From Nocardioides sp. IC4_145 (GTDB taxonomy: Bacteria; Actinomycetota; Actinomycetes; Propionibacteriales; Nocardioidaceae): a stretch of 64,000 nucleotides of DNA. The notes beneath the pieces are model-generated. The model saw only the letters and a program-made list of their open reading frames with translations, ran no database searches and was not told where the DNA came from. Shown one piece after another: positions 53,654 through 62,315 of the stretch. The DNA is taken from positions 1-64,000 of the forward strand of contig NZ_JAANMS010000001.1 in NCBI RefSeq assembly GCF_011250565.1. The letters are read 5' to 3'. How positions within the stretch are numbered: position 1 is the first letter of the stretch; each line of letters starts with the position of its first letter. Position numbers and translations under genes: made by a program.

Positions 53654-54820
53654 ATGCCACGGATCACGATGAAGGCCGCCGGCGCCCTGGTCGCCGCGCT
53701 GCTGCTCGTCGGCACGGTGCTGGTGCTCGTCGACGGCGACAGCGGCCGCAAGAAGGTCACCGCGCACTTCGCCCGAGCCGTCAGCGTCTTCGTCGGCACC
53801 GAGGTGCGGATCCTCGGCGTGCCGGTCGGCGAGGTGACCGCGGTGGTGCCGGAGGGGGAGTCCGTGCGCGTCGAGATGGAGTACGACGACGCCTACGACG
53901 TGCCGGCGGACGCGCGGGCGGTCATCGTCACCCCGACGCTGGTGGCCGACCGGTTCATCCAGCTGACCCCCGACCACACGAGCGGCCCGGTGATGGCCGA
54001 CGGCGCCGACATCCCGCTCGCGGAGACCGCGAGCCCGGTCGAGCTGGACCGGATCTACGAGAGCCTCTCGACCCTGGCGAACGCGCTGGGCCCCAACGGC
54101 GCCAACAAGGACGGCTCGCTCGACACGCTGCTGGCCTCGGGCGCCGAGGCGCTCGGCGGGCAGGGCCGCACGGCCAACCAGCTGATCCGCGACCTCTCGG
54201 CCGCGGCGACGACGTTCGGCGACAACAGCGGCGACCTGTTCGGCACCGTGCGGCAGCTGGACGCCTTCACCCGCACGCTGGCGCGCAACGACGGCCTGGT
54301 CGACGAGTTCATGGGTGACCTGGGCCGCGCGACCCAGCAGCTGTCGGGGGAGCGGCAGGAGCTCGGCGCCGCGCTCGAGGCGCTCGCGGGCGCCGTCGGC
54401 ACCGTCGAGGCGTTCGTCAAGGACAACCGCTCGGCCCTCGTCGGCGAGGTCGAGGACCTCACCGACGTCCTCGACGTGCTGGTCGCCGAGAAGGAGTCGC
54501 TCACGCAGGCCATCGAGAAGGGACCGCTGGGGCTGGGCAACCTCGCGCTCGGCTTCGACACCAAGACCGGGTCGCAGAACGCCCGGATCCAGGTCGGCCC
54601 CAACGTCGAGGACCTCGACGGCTTCCTCTGCGCGGTCGTCACCAACGCCGGCGTCCCGGCGGCCAGGACGGTCTGCAGGCTCCTGGAGTCGCTGCTCGAG
54701 CCGCTCGGCCTCGCCCTGCCCACCGGTCCGGCCCGCTCGGCGGCACCCGACACCCGGGTCCCCGGCGAGGCCGTCCCGGCCAAGGACCTGCGCGAGCTGC
54801 TCGGAGGTGGTCCCCGATGA
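53654..54820 (+). CDS. mce4D: Mce4-type protein D
   Basis: 388 aa. ATG at 53654 with GGAGGAGC upstream. Anchor ALVAALLLVGTVLVLVDG without a lipobox, unlike MceD of the first operon. MCE domain ARAVSVFVGTEVRILGVPVGEVTAV. Pro/Gly-rich C terminus. Overlaps mce4E in ATGA fashion. Confidence 0.92.
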   Translation: MPRITMKAAGALVAALLLVGTVLVLVDGDSGRKKVTAHFARAVSVFVGTEVRILGVPVGEVTAVVPEGESVRVEMEYDDAYDVPADARAVIVTPTLVADRFIQLTPDHTSGPVMADGADIPLAETASPVELDRIYESLSTLANALGPNGANKDGSLDTLLASGAEALGGQGRTANQLIRDLSAAATTFGDNSGDLFGTVRQLDAFTRTLARNDGLVDEFMGDLGRATQQLSGERQELGAALEALAGAVGTVEAFVKDNRSALVGEVEDLTDVLDVLVAEKESLTQAIEKGPLGLGNLALGFDTKTGSQNARIQVGPNVEDLDGFLCAVVTNAGVPAARTVCRLLESLLEPLGLALPTGPARSAAPDTRVPGEAVPAKDLRELLGGGPR

Positions 54821-56016
54821 GTGCCACGACGAGGACGTCCAGGCGACCGCTGGCCGGGCTGGTCTCGCTGGCGCTGGCCGTCCCGCTGCTGGCGGCCTGC
54901 GACTTCGACGGCGCCTACGACCTGCCGCTGCCCGGCAGCCCGGTCAGCGGCGAGGAGACGTTCACGGTGACCGCCGAGTTCGACGACGTGCTCAACGTCG
55001 TGCCCCGCTCGCCGGTCATGGTGAGCGACGTCGTGGTCGGCGAGGTGGACGAGGTCGAGCGCGACGGGTGGAACGCCGTCGTACGCCTCAAGATCCGGCA
55101 GGACATCGAGCTGCCCGACAACGCGATCGCCGAGATCCGCCAGACCAGCCTGCTCGGCGAGAAGTACGTCGCGCTGGAGGAGCCCCCGGGCCGGGCGCGC
55201 GGTCGCCTCGAGGACGGCGACCGGCTCGAGCTCGCGGACACCGGCCGCAACCCGGAGGTCGAGGAGGTGCTCGGCGCGCTGTCGTTCCTGCTCAGCGGCG
55301 GTGGCGTCGGACAGATCAAGCAGATCAGCGACGAGGTCAACGACATGCTCTCCGGGCGCACCGACGACGTGAGATCGCTGTTCAACCAGCTCGAGCAGCT
55401 CGTCGGCGGGCTGGACGAGCAGAAGGACGACATCGTCTCGGCGATGGAGTCGCTCGACACGCTCGCCCGCACGCTCAACCGCGAGTCGCGCACGATCACC
55501 GACGCGATCGAGGCGACCGGGCCGGCGCTGGAGGTCCTCAACCAGCAGCACGACCAGCTGGTCGCGATGCTCGGTCAGCTCGACGAGCTCGGCGAGGTCG
55601 GCACCCGGGTCATCAACGGCACCAAGGAGAACCTCCTGGCCGACCTCGACCACCTCCGGCCGATCCTGCGCCGGCTCAACGAGACCGGCGACTCCTTGCC
55701 CCGCGGGCTCTCGCTGCTGATCAGCTTCCCGTTCCCCGAGCAGGCCAGCGAGATCGTCAAGGGCGACTACGCCAACGCGAAGTTCGCCCTGGACGTCTCC
55801 TTGGAGGGGATCACCCAGCTCATCGAGCAGCCCGGCGACGGGCCGACGATCCCGCTGCCCGACATCCCCGGGCTGCCCGACCTGCCCGACATCCCGCTCC
55901 CGGACATCCCCGGCCTGCCCACGCTGCCCGGCCTCGGCCGGGCCGGCAAGACGGGCTACACCCGGGACATGTCGGTCGGCACCGGCGGCGGCCTGCTCTC
56001 GGGAGGCCTGGGCTGA
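54817..56016 (+). CDS. mce4E: Mce4-type lipoprotein E
   Basis: 399 aa. Lipobox LLAAC at about residues 24-28. MCE domain DDVLNVVPRSPVMVSDVVVGEVDEV, helical region, then a Pro-rich C-terminal tail of Leu-Pro-Asp/Ile-Pro-Gly repeats from about residue 345. This tail is the counterpart of the Leu-Pro-Gly tail in the first-operon MceE. Sterol importer lipoprotein subunit. Confidence 0.92.
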   Translation: MSATTRTSRRPLAGLVSLALAVPLLAACDFDGAYDLPLPGSPVSGEETFTVTAEFDDVLNVVPRSPVMVSDVVVGEVDEVERDGWNAVVRLKIRQDIELPDNAIAEIRQTSLLGEKYVALEEPPGRARGRLEDGDRLELADTGRNPEVEEVLGALSFLLSGGGVGQIKQISDEVNDMLSGRTDDVRSLFNQLEQLVGGLDEQKDDIVSAMESLDTLARTLNRESRTITDAIEATGPALEVLNQQHDQLVAMLGQLDELGEVGTRVINGTKENLLADLDHLRPILRRLNETGDSLPRGLSLLISFPFPEQASEIVKGDYANAKFALDVSLEGITQLIEQPGDGPTIPLPDIPGLPDLPDIPLPDIPGLPTLPGLGRAGKTGYTRDMSVGTGGGLLSGGLG

Positions 56017-56029
56017 TGGGAGGACGGCG

Positions 56030-57262
56030 ATGACCCGCGGCGTCAAGGTCCGGCTGGTGCTCTTCGTGGCGCTGGCCGCGGTCGGCATCGTCTACGTGAC
56101 CGGCACCTACCTGGGTCTGGTCGACCGGCTGCTCGGTCGCGGCCTGACCATCTCGGCGACGCTGCCGGACTCCGGCGGCCTGTTCGTCGGCAGCGAGGTG
56201 ACCTACCGCGGCGTGAAGGTCGGCAAGGTCTCCGCGATGGACGTGACCCGCGAGGGCCTCGAGGCGGAGCTCTCCCTCGAGGACGGCACCGAGATCCCGC
56301 TCGACGCGGAGGTGGAGGTGCACAACCTCTCCGCGGTCGGCGAGCAGTACCTCGACATCGTCCCCGAGGACGGGGACGGGCCGTACGCCCAGGACGGTGC
56401 CGTGCTGGCCGGCGACGCCGACAGCCTGCCGGTGGGGGAGGACGAGCTGCTGATCGACCTCGACCAGCTCGTCTCCTCGGTGGACCAGGGCGACCTCTCG
56501 ACCGTCATCGAGGAGCTCGGCCTGGCCTTCGAGGACACCGCCGGCCCGCTCGAGCGGATGGTCGACAGCGGTTCCCGCTTCGTGGAGGCGGCGCTGGCCA
56601 ACGAGGAGTCGACGTTCCGCCTGCTCGACAACGGCCGCACCGTGCTGCGCACCCAGCAGGAGCACCGCGGCGACATCCGCGCGTTCGCCCGGTCGCTGGC
56701 CGACCTCACCGGCACCCTGCGCGGCAAGGACCCCGAGCTGCGCACCGTCCTCGAGGGCGGCGCGAGCGCAGTGCGCGAGGTGGAGAAGCTGATGGCCGGG
56801 CTCGAGCCGACCATGCCGGTCTTCATCGGCAACCTGGTGACCCTCAACCAGGTCGTCACCACGCGGCTGCCGGCCATCGAGCAGTTGCTCGTGACCTTCC
56901 CGAAGATCGTCGCCAACGGCTTCACCGGCACGCCCGGCGACGGCTACGGCCACATCAACCTCCAGCTGGCCCAGAGCCCCGGCCCCTGCCGCGAGGGCTT
57001 CATGCCGAGCGAGGACTGGCGGCCGTCCTCGGACCTCACCGACGCCCCGATCTACCCGGCCACCTGCCTGTCCGGCCCGCCGTACAACCAGCGTGGTCCG
57101 AAGTACGCGCCGCGCTTCGGCGGCAGCACCAACCGGGTCGCGCCGGGCGCTACCCTCGCCGACGAACCGGCCGTGCGGGTCGGGACGAAGGGTGGGCTGC
57201 GCGACGTGTTCGGCGAGGACTCGTGGCGCTGGATGCTCATCGGTCCGCAGGAGGGGATGTGA
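56030..57262 (+). CDS. mce4F: Mce4-type protein F
   Basis: 410 aa. Anchor LVLFVALAAVGIVYVTGTYLG, MCE domain LPDSGGLFVGSEVTYRGVKVGKVSAM, helical middle, and a long C-terminal tail with SPGPCREGF and PATCLSGPPYNQRGP, which could form a disulfide. The last codons overlap the Mce-associated gene. Confidence 0.92.
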   Translation: MTRGVKVRLVLFVALAAVGIVYVTGTYLGLVDRLLGRGLTISATLPDSGGLFVGSEVTYRGVKVGKVSAMDVTREGLEAELSLEDGTEIPLDAEVEVHNLSAVGEQYLDIVPEDGDGPYAQDGAVLAGDADSLPVGEDELLIDLDQLVSSVDQGDLSTVIEELGLAFEDTAGPLERMVDSGSRFVEAALANEESTFRLLDNGRTVLRTQQEHRGDIRAFARSLADLTGTLRGKDPELRTVLEGGASAVREVEKLMAGLEPTMPVFIGNLVTLNQVVTTRLPAIEQLLVTFPKIVANGFTGTPGDGYGHINLQLAQSPGPCREGFMPSEDWRPSSDLTDAPIYPATCLSGPPYNQRGPKYAPRFGGSTNRVAPGATLADEPAVRVGTKGGLRDVFGEDSWRWMLIGPQEGM

Positions 57263-57810
57263 GTCGACTGCTGCCCGCCACCGCGTGGGGCCGGGTGACG
57301 GCCGTGCTCGCGGTGCTCGCCGTGGCGCTGACCGGCGCGATCGCCGTCACCGCGCTGCGGTCCGACGAGGGCCGCGAGGCGCTCGAGCGGGCCGTCGGCG
57401 TCGCCGGCGACGGCGGCGACGAGGAGCTGACCGCGGCGCACCGGGAGGTGTCCGAGGCGGCACGCGAGCTGACGTTGGCCTTCCTCGAGGTCGACCACCG
57501 CGACATGGAGCCGCTCACCGACGAGGTGCTGTCCTACGCCACCGGCGAGTTCGAGGAGCAGTACGCCGCCAACGTCGAGCAGCTCATCGACGCCGCCGAG
57601 CGCAACAAGTCGGTCAGCACCGGCACGGTCGTCGCCCTCGGCGTCGGCGACCTCGACGCCGACTCCGCGCTGGTGTACGTCGCCGCCGACAGCGAGGTCG
57701 CCAACGTCACCACCGACGGCACCACCCAGCCCCGCTACTACCGCCTCCAGCTCGACATGGTCCGCGAGGACGGCGAGTGGCTGGCCTCCAACGTGCAGTT
57801 CGTGGGCTGA
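57259..57810 (+). CDS. Mce-associated membrane protein (Mas4A-like)
   Basis: 183 aa from the GTG at 57259 (GTGA overlap with mce4F; GGAGG upstream). One N-terminal TM (VTAVLAVLAVALTGAIAVTAL) and a VirB8/NTF2-like exported domain: REVSEAARELTLAFLEVDHRDMEPL to REDGEWLASNVQFVG. Proteins like this follow mce operons and are thought to stabilise the importer. Confidence 0.85.
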   Translation: MSRLLPATAWGRVTAVLAVLAVALTGAIAVTALRSDEGREALERAVGVAGDGGDEELTAAHREVSEAARELTLAFLEVDHRDMEPLTDEVLSYATGEFEEQYAANVEQLIDAAERNKSVSTGTVVALGVGDLDADSALVYVAADSEVANVTTDGTTQPRYYRLQLDMVREDGEWLASNVQFVG

Positions 57811-57822
57811 GGTGACCCGACG

Positions 57823-58611
57823 ATGACCGACGACACCAGCACCGACACCAAGGCCTGCCCGTTCTGCGCGGAGACCATCAAGGCCGCCGCCATCCGCTGC
57901 CGCTACTGCGGCTCCGACCTCGAGCCGGAACCGCCCCCGCTGGTTGAGCAGCGAGCGTCCGAGCCCCCGCTGGTTGAGCAGCGAGCGCCCGAGCCCCCGC
58001 TGGTTGAGCAGCGAGCGCCCGAGCCCCCGCTGGTTGAGCAGCGAGCGCCAGCGAGCGTCGTCGAAACCCGGCGAGACGCAAGCCAGCCGCGCCCCCGCCG
58101 TTGGCCCGCGGCTGTTCTTGCGGTGCTGGTCCTCGCCCTGGCGATCGTCTTCGTCCGCATGCTCACGGTCGACGACGAGGCCGACGGCCCGCCCGACGGC
58201 ACGACCCCGCTGGCGGACGGCGTGGTCTTCGAGTCCGAGGGCGCGAAGTCGGCCGGCCTCAGCGCGGCGACGGAGGCGGCGGAGAAGGTGCTGTCGTACT
58301 CCGCGGAGACCCTGGACGCGGACATGGAGGCGGCGCTGCCGCTGCTCGCACCGCGGATGCAGACGGAGTACCGCGAGACGCTCGAGGCGATCCGCGAGGA
58401 CACCGAGCGCAACCAGGCGAAGGTCGAGGCGACCGTCGTGGCGGCGTCCGCGATCTCGGCGAGCGAGCACGACGTGAAGGCGCTGCTGTTCGTCAACCAG
58501 GCGACCACCGGCAAGGGCACCAAGCAGCCGCGGGCCGACCTCAACCGCGTCGTCGTGACCCTCAGTCGCGGTGAGGGGGACTGGGTCGTGACGGACCTCG
58601 ACGCGCTCTGA
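57823..58611 (+). CDS. Zinc-ribbon Mce-associated protein with in-frame DNA repeat
   Basis: 262 aa. N-terminal zinc ribbon CPFCAETIKAAAIRCRYCG, then four tandem copies of a 10-residue unit (PPLVEQRAxE), one TM segment (AAVLAVLVLALAIVFVRML) and a C-terminal Mce-associated domain like the preceding gene (SAETLDADMEAALPLLAPRM to LNRVVVTLSRGEGDWVVTDL). The repeat block is a 30-bp DNA repeat inserted in frame, which lengthens the linker between ribbon and membrane. End of the mce4 run; the next operon has its own KstR-type site. Confidence 0.8.
   Translation: MTDDTSTDTKACPFCAETIKAAAIRCRYCGSDLEPEPPPLVEQRASEPPLVEQRAPEPPLVEQRAPEPPLVEQRAPASVVETRRDASQPRPRRWPAAVLAVLVLALAIVFVRMLTVDDEADGPPDGTTPLADGVVFESEGAKSAGLSAATEAAEKVLSYSAETLDADMEAALPLLAPRMQTEYRETLEAIREDTERNQAKVEATVVAASAISASEHDVKALLFVNQATTGKGTKQPRADLNRVVVTLSRGEGDWVVTDLDAL
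57931..58069. repeat. Four 30-bp tandem repeats inside a coding sequence
   Basis: Units start at 57931, 57961, 57991 and 58021. The last three are the same to the penultimate base and the first is a variant. Each contains CTGGTTGAGCAGCGAGCG; the array ends with GCGAGCGTCGTCGAAACC (58051-58068). GGTTGAGC and TCGAAACC are partly inverted ends. This looks like a dispersed intergenic repeat that landed and expanded in frame. Confidence 0.7.
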
Positions 58612-58633
58612 TAGAACTGTCCCCGACCGAACC

Positions 58634-58647
58634 TAGAACACGTTCTA
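58634..58647. promoter_or_regulatory. Perfect KstR-type operator
   Basis: TAGAACACGTTCTA is a perfect 14-bp palindrome and matches T-nn-AAC-nn-GTT-nn-A at every fixed position. It lies 37 bp before the ferredoxin-reductase start. Confidence 0.82.
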
Positions 58648-58684
58648 GTAGACCACCTCGGGCGGGAGGAGCAGGATCGCCGCC

Positions 58685-59686
58685 GTGACCGCGACTGCCA
58701 GCCCGACCAGCCCGTCCCTCCGCGTCGAGACCGACCTGCTCGTGGTCGGCGCCGGACCCACCGGCCTGTTCGCGACGTACTACGCCGGCTTCCGAGGCCA
58801 CCGCGTCGCCGTCGTGGACTCGCTGCCCGAGCTCGGCGGGCAGGTCACCGCGATGTACCCCGAGAAGCTCATCCTCGACGTCGCCGGGTTCCCCGCCGTC
58901 AAGGGCCGCGACCTGGTCGCGGGACTGGTCGAGCAGGCCGCGACCGCCGACCCGACGTACCTCCTGGGCCGCACCGCGACCACGCTCGAGCACGGCGACG
59001 ACGGCGTGGTCGTCACGCTCGACGACGGCACCGAGGTCGCGGCCGCCGCGGTGCTCATCACCGCCGGCATCGGCAAGTTCAGCCCGCGGCCGCTGCCGGC
59101 GGGCGAGGGCTGGCTGGGTCGGGGGATGGAGTTCTTCGTCCCGAGCTTCGAGCCGTACGCCGGCAAGGACGTCGTCATCGTCGGCGGCGGCGACAGCGCG
59201 TTCGACTGGGCGCTCCACCTCGAGCCGGTGGCCCGCTCGGTGCGGCTGGTGCACCGGCGCGACGCGTTCCGCGCCCACGAGCGGACCGTCCAGCAGGTGC
59301 GCGACTCGTCCGTGGAGATCGTCACCCGTGCCGAGGTGACCGCGCTCGAGGGTCACGGCTCGCTCGAGTCGGTCGAGGTGACCGTCGACGGCGAGCCCAC
59401 GACGTACCCCTGCCAGGCGCTGGTCGCCGCGCTCGGCTTCATCGCCGACCTCGGGCCGCTGCAGCAGTGGGGGATCGACGTGCACAAGCGGCACGTCGTC
59501 GTCGACCCCGCGATGCGCACGAACCTGCCGCGCGTCTTCGCAGCCGGCGACATCACGGAGTACCCCGGCAAGGTCCGGCTGATCGCCGTCGGCTTCGGCG
59601 AGGCCGCGACCGCCGTGAACAACGCGACCGTGGCGATCGACCCGACCGCCCACGTCTTCCCCGGCCATTCCAGTGAAGGGAGCTAG
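58685..59686 (+). CDS. Ferredoxin-NADP reductase, thioredoxin-reductase-like
   Basis: 333 aa. FAD-binding VVGAGPTGLFATYYAGFRGH at the N terminus, the NAD(P) site VIVGGGDSAFDWALHLEPVA, and VFAAGDITEYPGKVRLIAVGFGEAATAVNNA near the end. It lacks the CxxC of thioredoxin reductase, which points to the YumC-type ferredoxin reductase. It would pass NADPH electrons to the adjacent ferredoxin for steroid oxygenases such as a P450 or Rieske protein encoded elsewhere. The GTG follows the perfect KstR box. Confidence 0.87.
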   Translation: MTATASPTSPSLRVETDLLVVGAGPTGLFATYYAGFRGHRVAVVDSLPELGGQVTAMYPEKLILDVAGFPAVKGRDLVAGLVEQAATADPTYLLGRTATTLEHGDDGVVVTLDDGTEVAAAAVLITAGIGKFSPRPLPAGEGWLGRGMEFFVPSFEPYAGKDVVIVGGGDSAFDWALHLEPVARSVRLVHRRDAFRAHERTVQQVRDSSVEIVTRAEVTALEGHGSLESVEVTVDGEPTTYPCQALVAALGFIADLGPLQQWGIDVHKRHVVVDPAMRTNLPRVFAAGDITEYPGKVRLIAVGFGEAATAVNNATVAIDPTAHVFPGHSSEGS

Positions 59687-59689
59687 TCC

Positions 59690-59884
59690 ATGAGCAGGAT
59701 CAAGGTCGACTTCGACCTCTGCGAGTCGAACGCGCTGTGCGAGGCGATGGCGCCGGAGGTCTTCGAGCTCGACGACGACGACTACCTGCAGGTCAAGGCC
59801 GAGGAGACCACGCCCGAGAACGAGGGCGACGTCAAGCGAGCCGTCGCGGCCTGCCCGCGCGCGGCCATCTCCCTGGAGGACTGA
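59690..59884 (+). CDS. fdxD: [3Fe-4S] ferredoxin FdxD
   Basis: 64 aa. Cys11 in DFDLCESNALCEAMAPE, Cys17, and Cys55 in AACPRAAI give the three-cysteine 3Fe-4S pattern of P450-type actinobacterial ferredoxins. Three bases after the reductase, 7 bp before the SDR. In mycobacteria fdxD (Rv3503c) also lies beside Rv3502c and the mce4 operon. It is the electron carrier for the reductase just upstream. Confidence 0.88.
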   Translation: MSRIKVDFDLCESNALCEAMAPEVFELDDDDYLQVKAEETTPENEGDVKRAVAACPRAAISLED

Positions 59885-59891
59885 TCCACCG

Positions 59892-60803
59892 ATGAGCACC
59901 ACCACCGACGACCTCTCCCTCGACGGCCGCGTCGCCGTCGTGACCGGCGCCGGCGCCGGCCTCGGGCGGGCCGAGGCGCTCGCCCTGGCCGCTGCGGGCG
60001 CCAAGGTCGTCCTCAACGACCTGCCCGGTGCTGCCGACGAGGCGGTCGAGGAGATCCGCTCCCGCGGCGGCGAGGCCACCGTGGTCGAGGGCGACGTCTC
60101 CGAGCGGTCCACCGCCGACGCCCTGGTCGCGGCCGCGGTCGACGGGTTCGGCTCGCTCGACATCGTCGTCAACAACGCGGGGATGACCCGCGACCGGATG
60201 CTGTTCAACATGTCCGACGAGGAGTGGGACGCGGTCATCCGGGTCCACCTGCGCGGCCACTTCCTGCTCTCGCGCAACGCCGCGGCGTACTGGCGCGGCA
60301 AGTCGAAGGAGACCGACGCCCCCGTCTACGCCCGGGTGGTCAACACCGCCAGCGAGGCGTTCCTCGGCGGGTCGCCCGGCCAGCCGAACTACGCCGCCGC
60401 CAAGGCCGGCATCACGGCGCTGACCCTGTCGACCGCACGTGGCCTGGGGAGGATCGGCGTCCGGGCCAACGCGATCTGCCCGCGCGCCCGCACCGCGATG
60501 ACCGCGCAGGTCTTCGGCGAGGACACCTCCGGCCAGGAGATCGACCCCTACTCGCCCGACCACGTCGCGCCGCTCGTGGCGTACCTCGCCTCGCCCGCCG
60601 CGGACGCCATCACCGGCCAGGTCTTCGTCGTGTACGGCGGCATGGTCGCGCTCGTGGCCGCGCCGGTCGTCGAGCAGCGCTTCGACGCCTCGGGCTCGGT
60701 GTGGGACCTCGAGGACCTCGCCAAGCAGGTCGGCGGCTTCTTCGAGGGCCGCGACCCGTCGGTCGGCTTCGCCGCCGACTCGATCATGCAGCTGACGGTC
60801 TGA
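59892..60803 (+). CDS. hsd4A: Hsd4A/Rv3502c-type SDR (17beta-hydroxysteroid/3-hydroxyacyl-CoA dehydrogenase)
   Basis: 303 aa. Cofactor motif TGAGAGLG near residue 18, NNAG, the run [19 protein letters not shown], Ser in [10 protein letters not shown] and YAAAK. The C-terminal extension of about 60 residues beyond the SDR core ([19 protein letters not shown]) is typical of Rv3502c-like proteins. Related enzymes act on the steroid 17-hydroxyl and on side-chain 3-hydroxyacyl-CoA. Place in the KstR-controlled fdxD operon fits. The symbol rests on family and neighbourhood. Confidence 0.8.
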   Translation: MSTTTDDLSLDGRVAVVTGAGAGLGRAEALALAAAGAKVVLNDLPGAADEAVEEIRSRGGEATVVEGDVSERSTADALVAAAVDGFGSLDIVVNNAGMTRDRMLFNMSDEEWDAVIRVHLRGHFLLSRNAAAYWRGKSKETDAPVYARVVNTASEAFLGGSPGQPNYAAAKAGITALTLSTARGLGRIGVRANAICPRARTAMTAQVFGEDTSGQEIDPYSPDHVAPLVAYLASPAADAITGQVFVVYGGMVALVAAPVVEQRFDASGSVWDLEDLAKQVGGFFEGRDPSVGFAADSIMQLTV

Positions 60804-60816
60804 GGGGGAAGCGGTC

Positions 60817-61584
60817 ATGGGACGACTCGCAGGGAAGGTCGCCGTCGTCACCGGCGGCGCCATGGGCCAGGGCGCGGCGATCAGCCGGGCCTTCGTCGCC
60901 GAGGGCGCGTCGGTGGTCGTCGCCGACATCGCCAAGGACGCCGGGCAGGAGCTGGCCGACGAGCTGGCGGGGGCGTCGGAGGGCCGTGCGCACTTCGTCG
61001 CCCACGACGTCAGCGACGCCGCGTCGTGGGCGTCGCTCGTGGAGGACACGAACGCGCGCTTCGGCCCCGTCTCGGTGCTGGCCAACAACGCCGGCCTGCT
61101 CCGCTTCGGCGAGATCGGCACCATGCCGCAGGACGAGGTGGAGCTGCTGTTCCGCGTCAACCAGCTCGGCTGCTTCCTCGGCATGCAGGCCGTCACCGCG
61201 ACCATGCGCGCCCACGGCGGCGGCTCGATCATCAACGCGTCCTCGGTGGAGGGCCTGGCCGGCATGGCCGGCTGCACGGCGTACGCCGCCACCAAGTGGG
61301 CGATCCGCGGCATGACCAAGTGCGCGGCGATGGAGCTCGGCCCGCAGGGCATCCGGGTGAACTCGGTGCACCCCGGGATGATCGACACCCCGATGACGCG
61401 CGTGCACGGCGGCGACGCGGCGATGGAGTACGGCGCCTCGAAGGTGCCCCTGCGCCGGGTCGGCCAGCCGGAGGACATCGCCCCGCTCTACGTCTACCTC
61501 GCCTCCGACGAGTCGGCGTACGTCAACGGCGCGGAGATCGCCATCGACGGCGGCGTGACCTCCACGCATGCCTTCGGCGGCTGA
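60817..61584 (+). CDS. SDR of the 3alpha/20beta-hydroxysteroid dehydrogenase type
   Basis: 255 aa. TGGAMGQG cofactor loop, NNAG, catalytic Ser in [14 protein letters not shown] and [19 protein letters not shown] and [20 protein letters not shown] follow. The VEGLAG segment and overall pattern resemble mycobacterial Rv2002 (3alpha,20beta-HSD). It probably interconverts hydroxy- and oxosteroids with NAD(H). ATG at 60817 with GAGGGGGAAGCGG upstream. Same operon as fdxD and the Hsd4A-like gene. Confidence 0.83.
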   Translation: MGRLAGKVAVVTGGAMGQGAAISRAFVAEGASVVVADIAKDAGQELADELAGASEGRAHFVAHDVSDAASWASLVEDTNARFGPVSVLANNAGLLRFGEIGTMPQDEVELLFRVNQLGCFLGMQAVTATMRAHGGGSIINASSVEGLAGMAGCTAYAATKWAIRGMTKCAAMELGPQGIRVNSVHPGMIDTPMTRVHGGDAAMEYGASKVPLRRVGQPEDIAPLYVYLASDESAYVNGAEIAIDGGVTSTHAFGG

Positions 61585-61588
61585 GCAC

Positions 61589-61594
61589 TAGGTT
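61589..61594 (+). promoter_or_regulatory. -10 box of split-barrel oxidoreductase gene
   Basis: TAGGTT ends 7 nt before the ATG at 61602, giving a leaderless transcript separate from the SDR operon. Confidence 0.45.
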
Positions 61595-61601
61595 CTCGTC
61601 C

Positions 61602-62099
61602 ATGGCCAACCAGCGGTCCCAGGTCGTCATGTCCGACGACGAGGTGGACACCTTCCTCACCCAGCAGCGCAGCTCCACGGTCGCCACGATCGGGCCGAAC
61701 GGGCAGGTGCACCTCGTGGCCATGTGGTACGCCTGGCTCGACGGCCACATCTGGCTCGAGACCAAGGCCAAGTCGCAGAAGGTCGTCAACCTCCGCCGCG
61801 ACCCGCGGATGAGCTTCCTCGTCGAGGCCGGCCACACCTACGACCAGCTCCGCGGCGTCTCGCTCGAGGGCAACGGCGTCGTGATCGACGACGAGCAGAC
61901 CGTGTGGGACGTCTGCGTCAACGTGTTCGAGCGCTACAACGCGCCGTACACCGAGGAGCTCAAGCCCTTCGTCGAGCTGATGGCCAAGAACCGCGTCGTC
62001 GTCCGCCTCGACGTCGACCGCGTCCGCAGCTGGGACCACCGCAAGCTCGGCATGGACCCCCTCGAGCTCGGCGGCTCCACCGCCGAGTTCCTCGACTGA
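61602..62099 (+). CDS. Split-barrel flavin/F420 oxidoreductase (PPOX family)
   Basis: 165 aa from the ATG at 61602; the longer frame upstream is a shadow. Pyridoxamine-phosphate-oxidase-like fold: LTQQRSSTVATIGPNGQVHLVAMWYAWLDGHIWLETKAKSQKVVNLRRDPRMSFLVEAG. The KSQKVVNLRRDPR stretch is the cofactor-phosphate strip of FMN- or F420-binding members. Some actinobacterial relatives reduce steroid-type enones with F420H2, but the cofactor and substrate cannot be fixed from sequence. Convergent with kstR. Confidence 0.78.
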   Translation: MANQRSQVVMSDDEVDTFLTQQRSSTVATIGPNGQVHLVAMWYAWLDGHIWLETKAKSQKVVNLRRDPRMSFLVEAGHTYDQLRGVSLEGNGVVIDDEQTVWDVCVNVFERYNAPYTEELKPFVELMAKNRVVVRLDVDRVRSWDHRKLGMDPLELGGSTAEFLD

Positions 62100-62150
62100 C
62101 CTACCCCAGGCCCTCTCGGCTGTGAGCGGGCCCTGGGCCGCTCGTCCTGT

Positions 62151-62280
62151 CGCTTCATCTAGGTATGCAGGTGAACCGACAGGCGGCGGCTCACCGGCAT
62201 ACCTTGATGAAGCGTCACTTCCCTCGGTCAGTTCACACAGGGATGTGATGCTTCGTCTGCATACCTTGATGAACCGACGC
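62151..62280. repeat. Structured intergenic repeat, copy B (two hairpins)
   Basis: CGCTTCATCTAGGTATGC (62151-62168) pairs with 62197-62214 over 18 bp with one mismatch, extended by GGTGA/TCACC inside. A second hairpin pairs 62212-62224 with 62239-62251, two mismatches. GCATACCTTGATGAA occurs twice (62197 and 62259). Related to copy A at 27331; both sit between convergent genes. Confidence 0.6.
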
Positions 62281-62315
62281 CCCGGCCGACCCGCGAAGCC
62301 AGCCGGGATGAGGCG

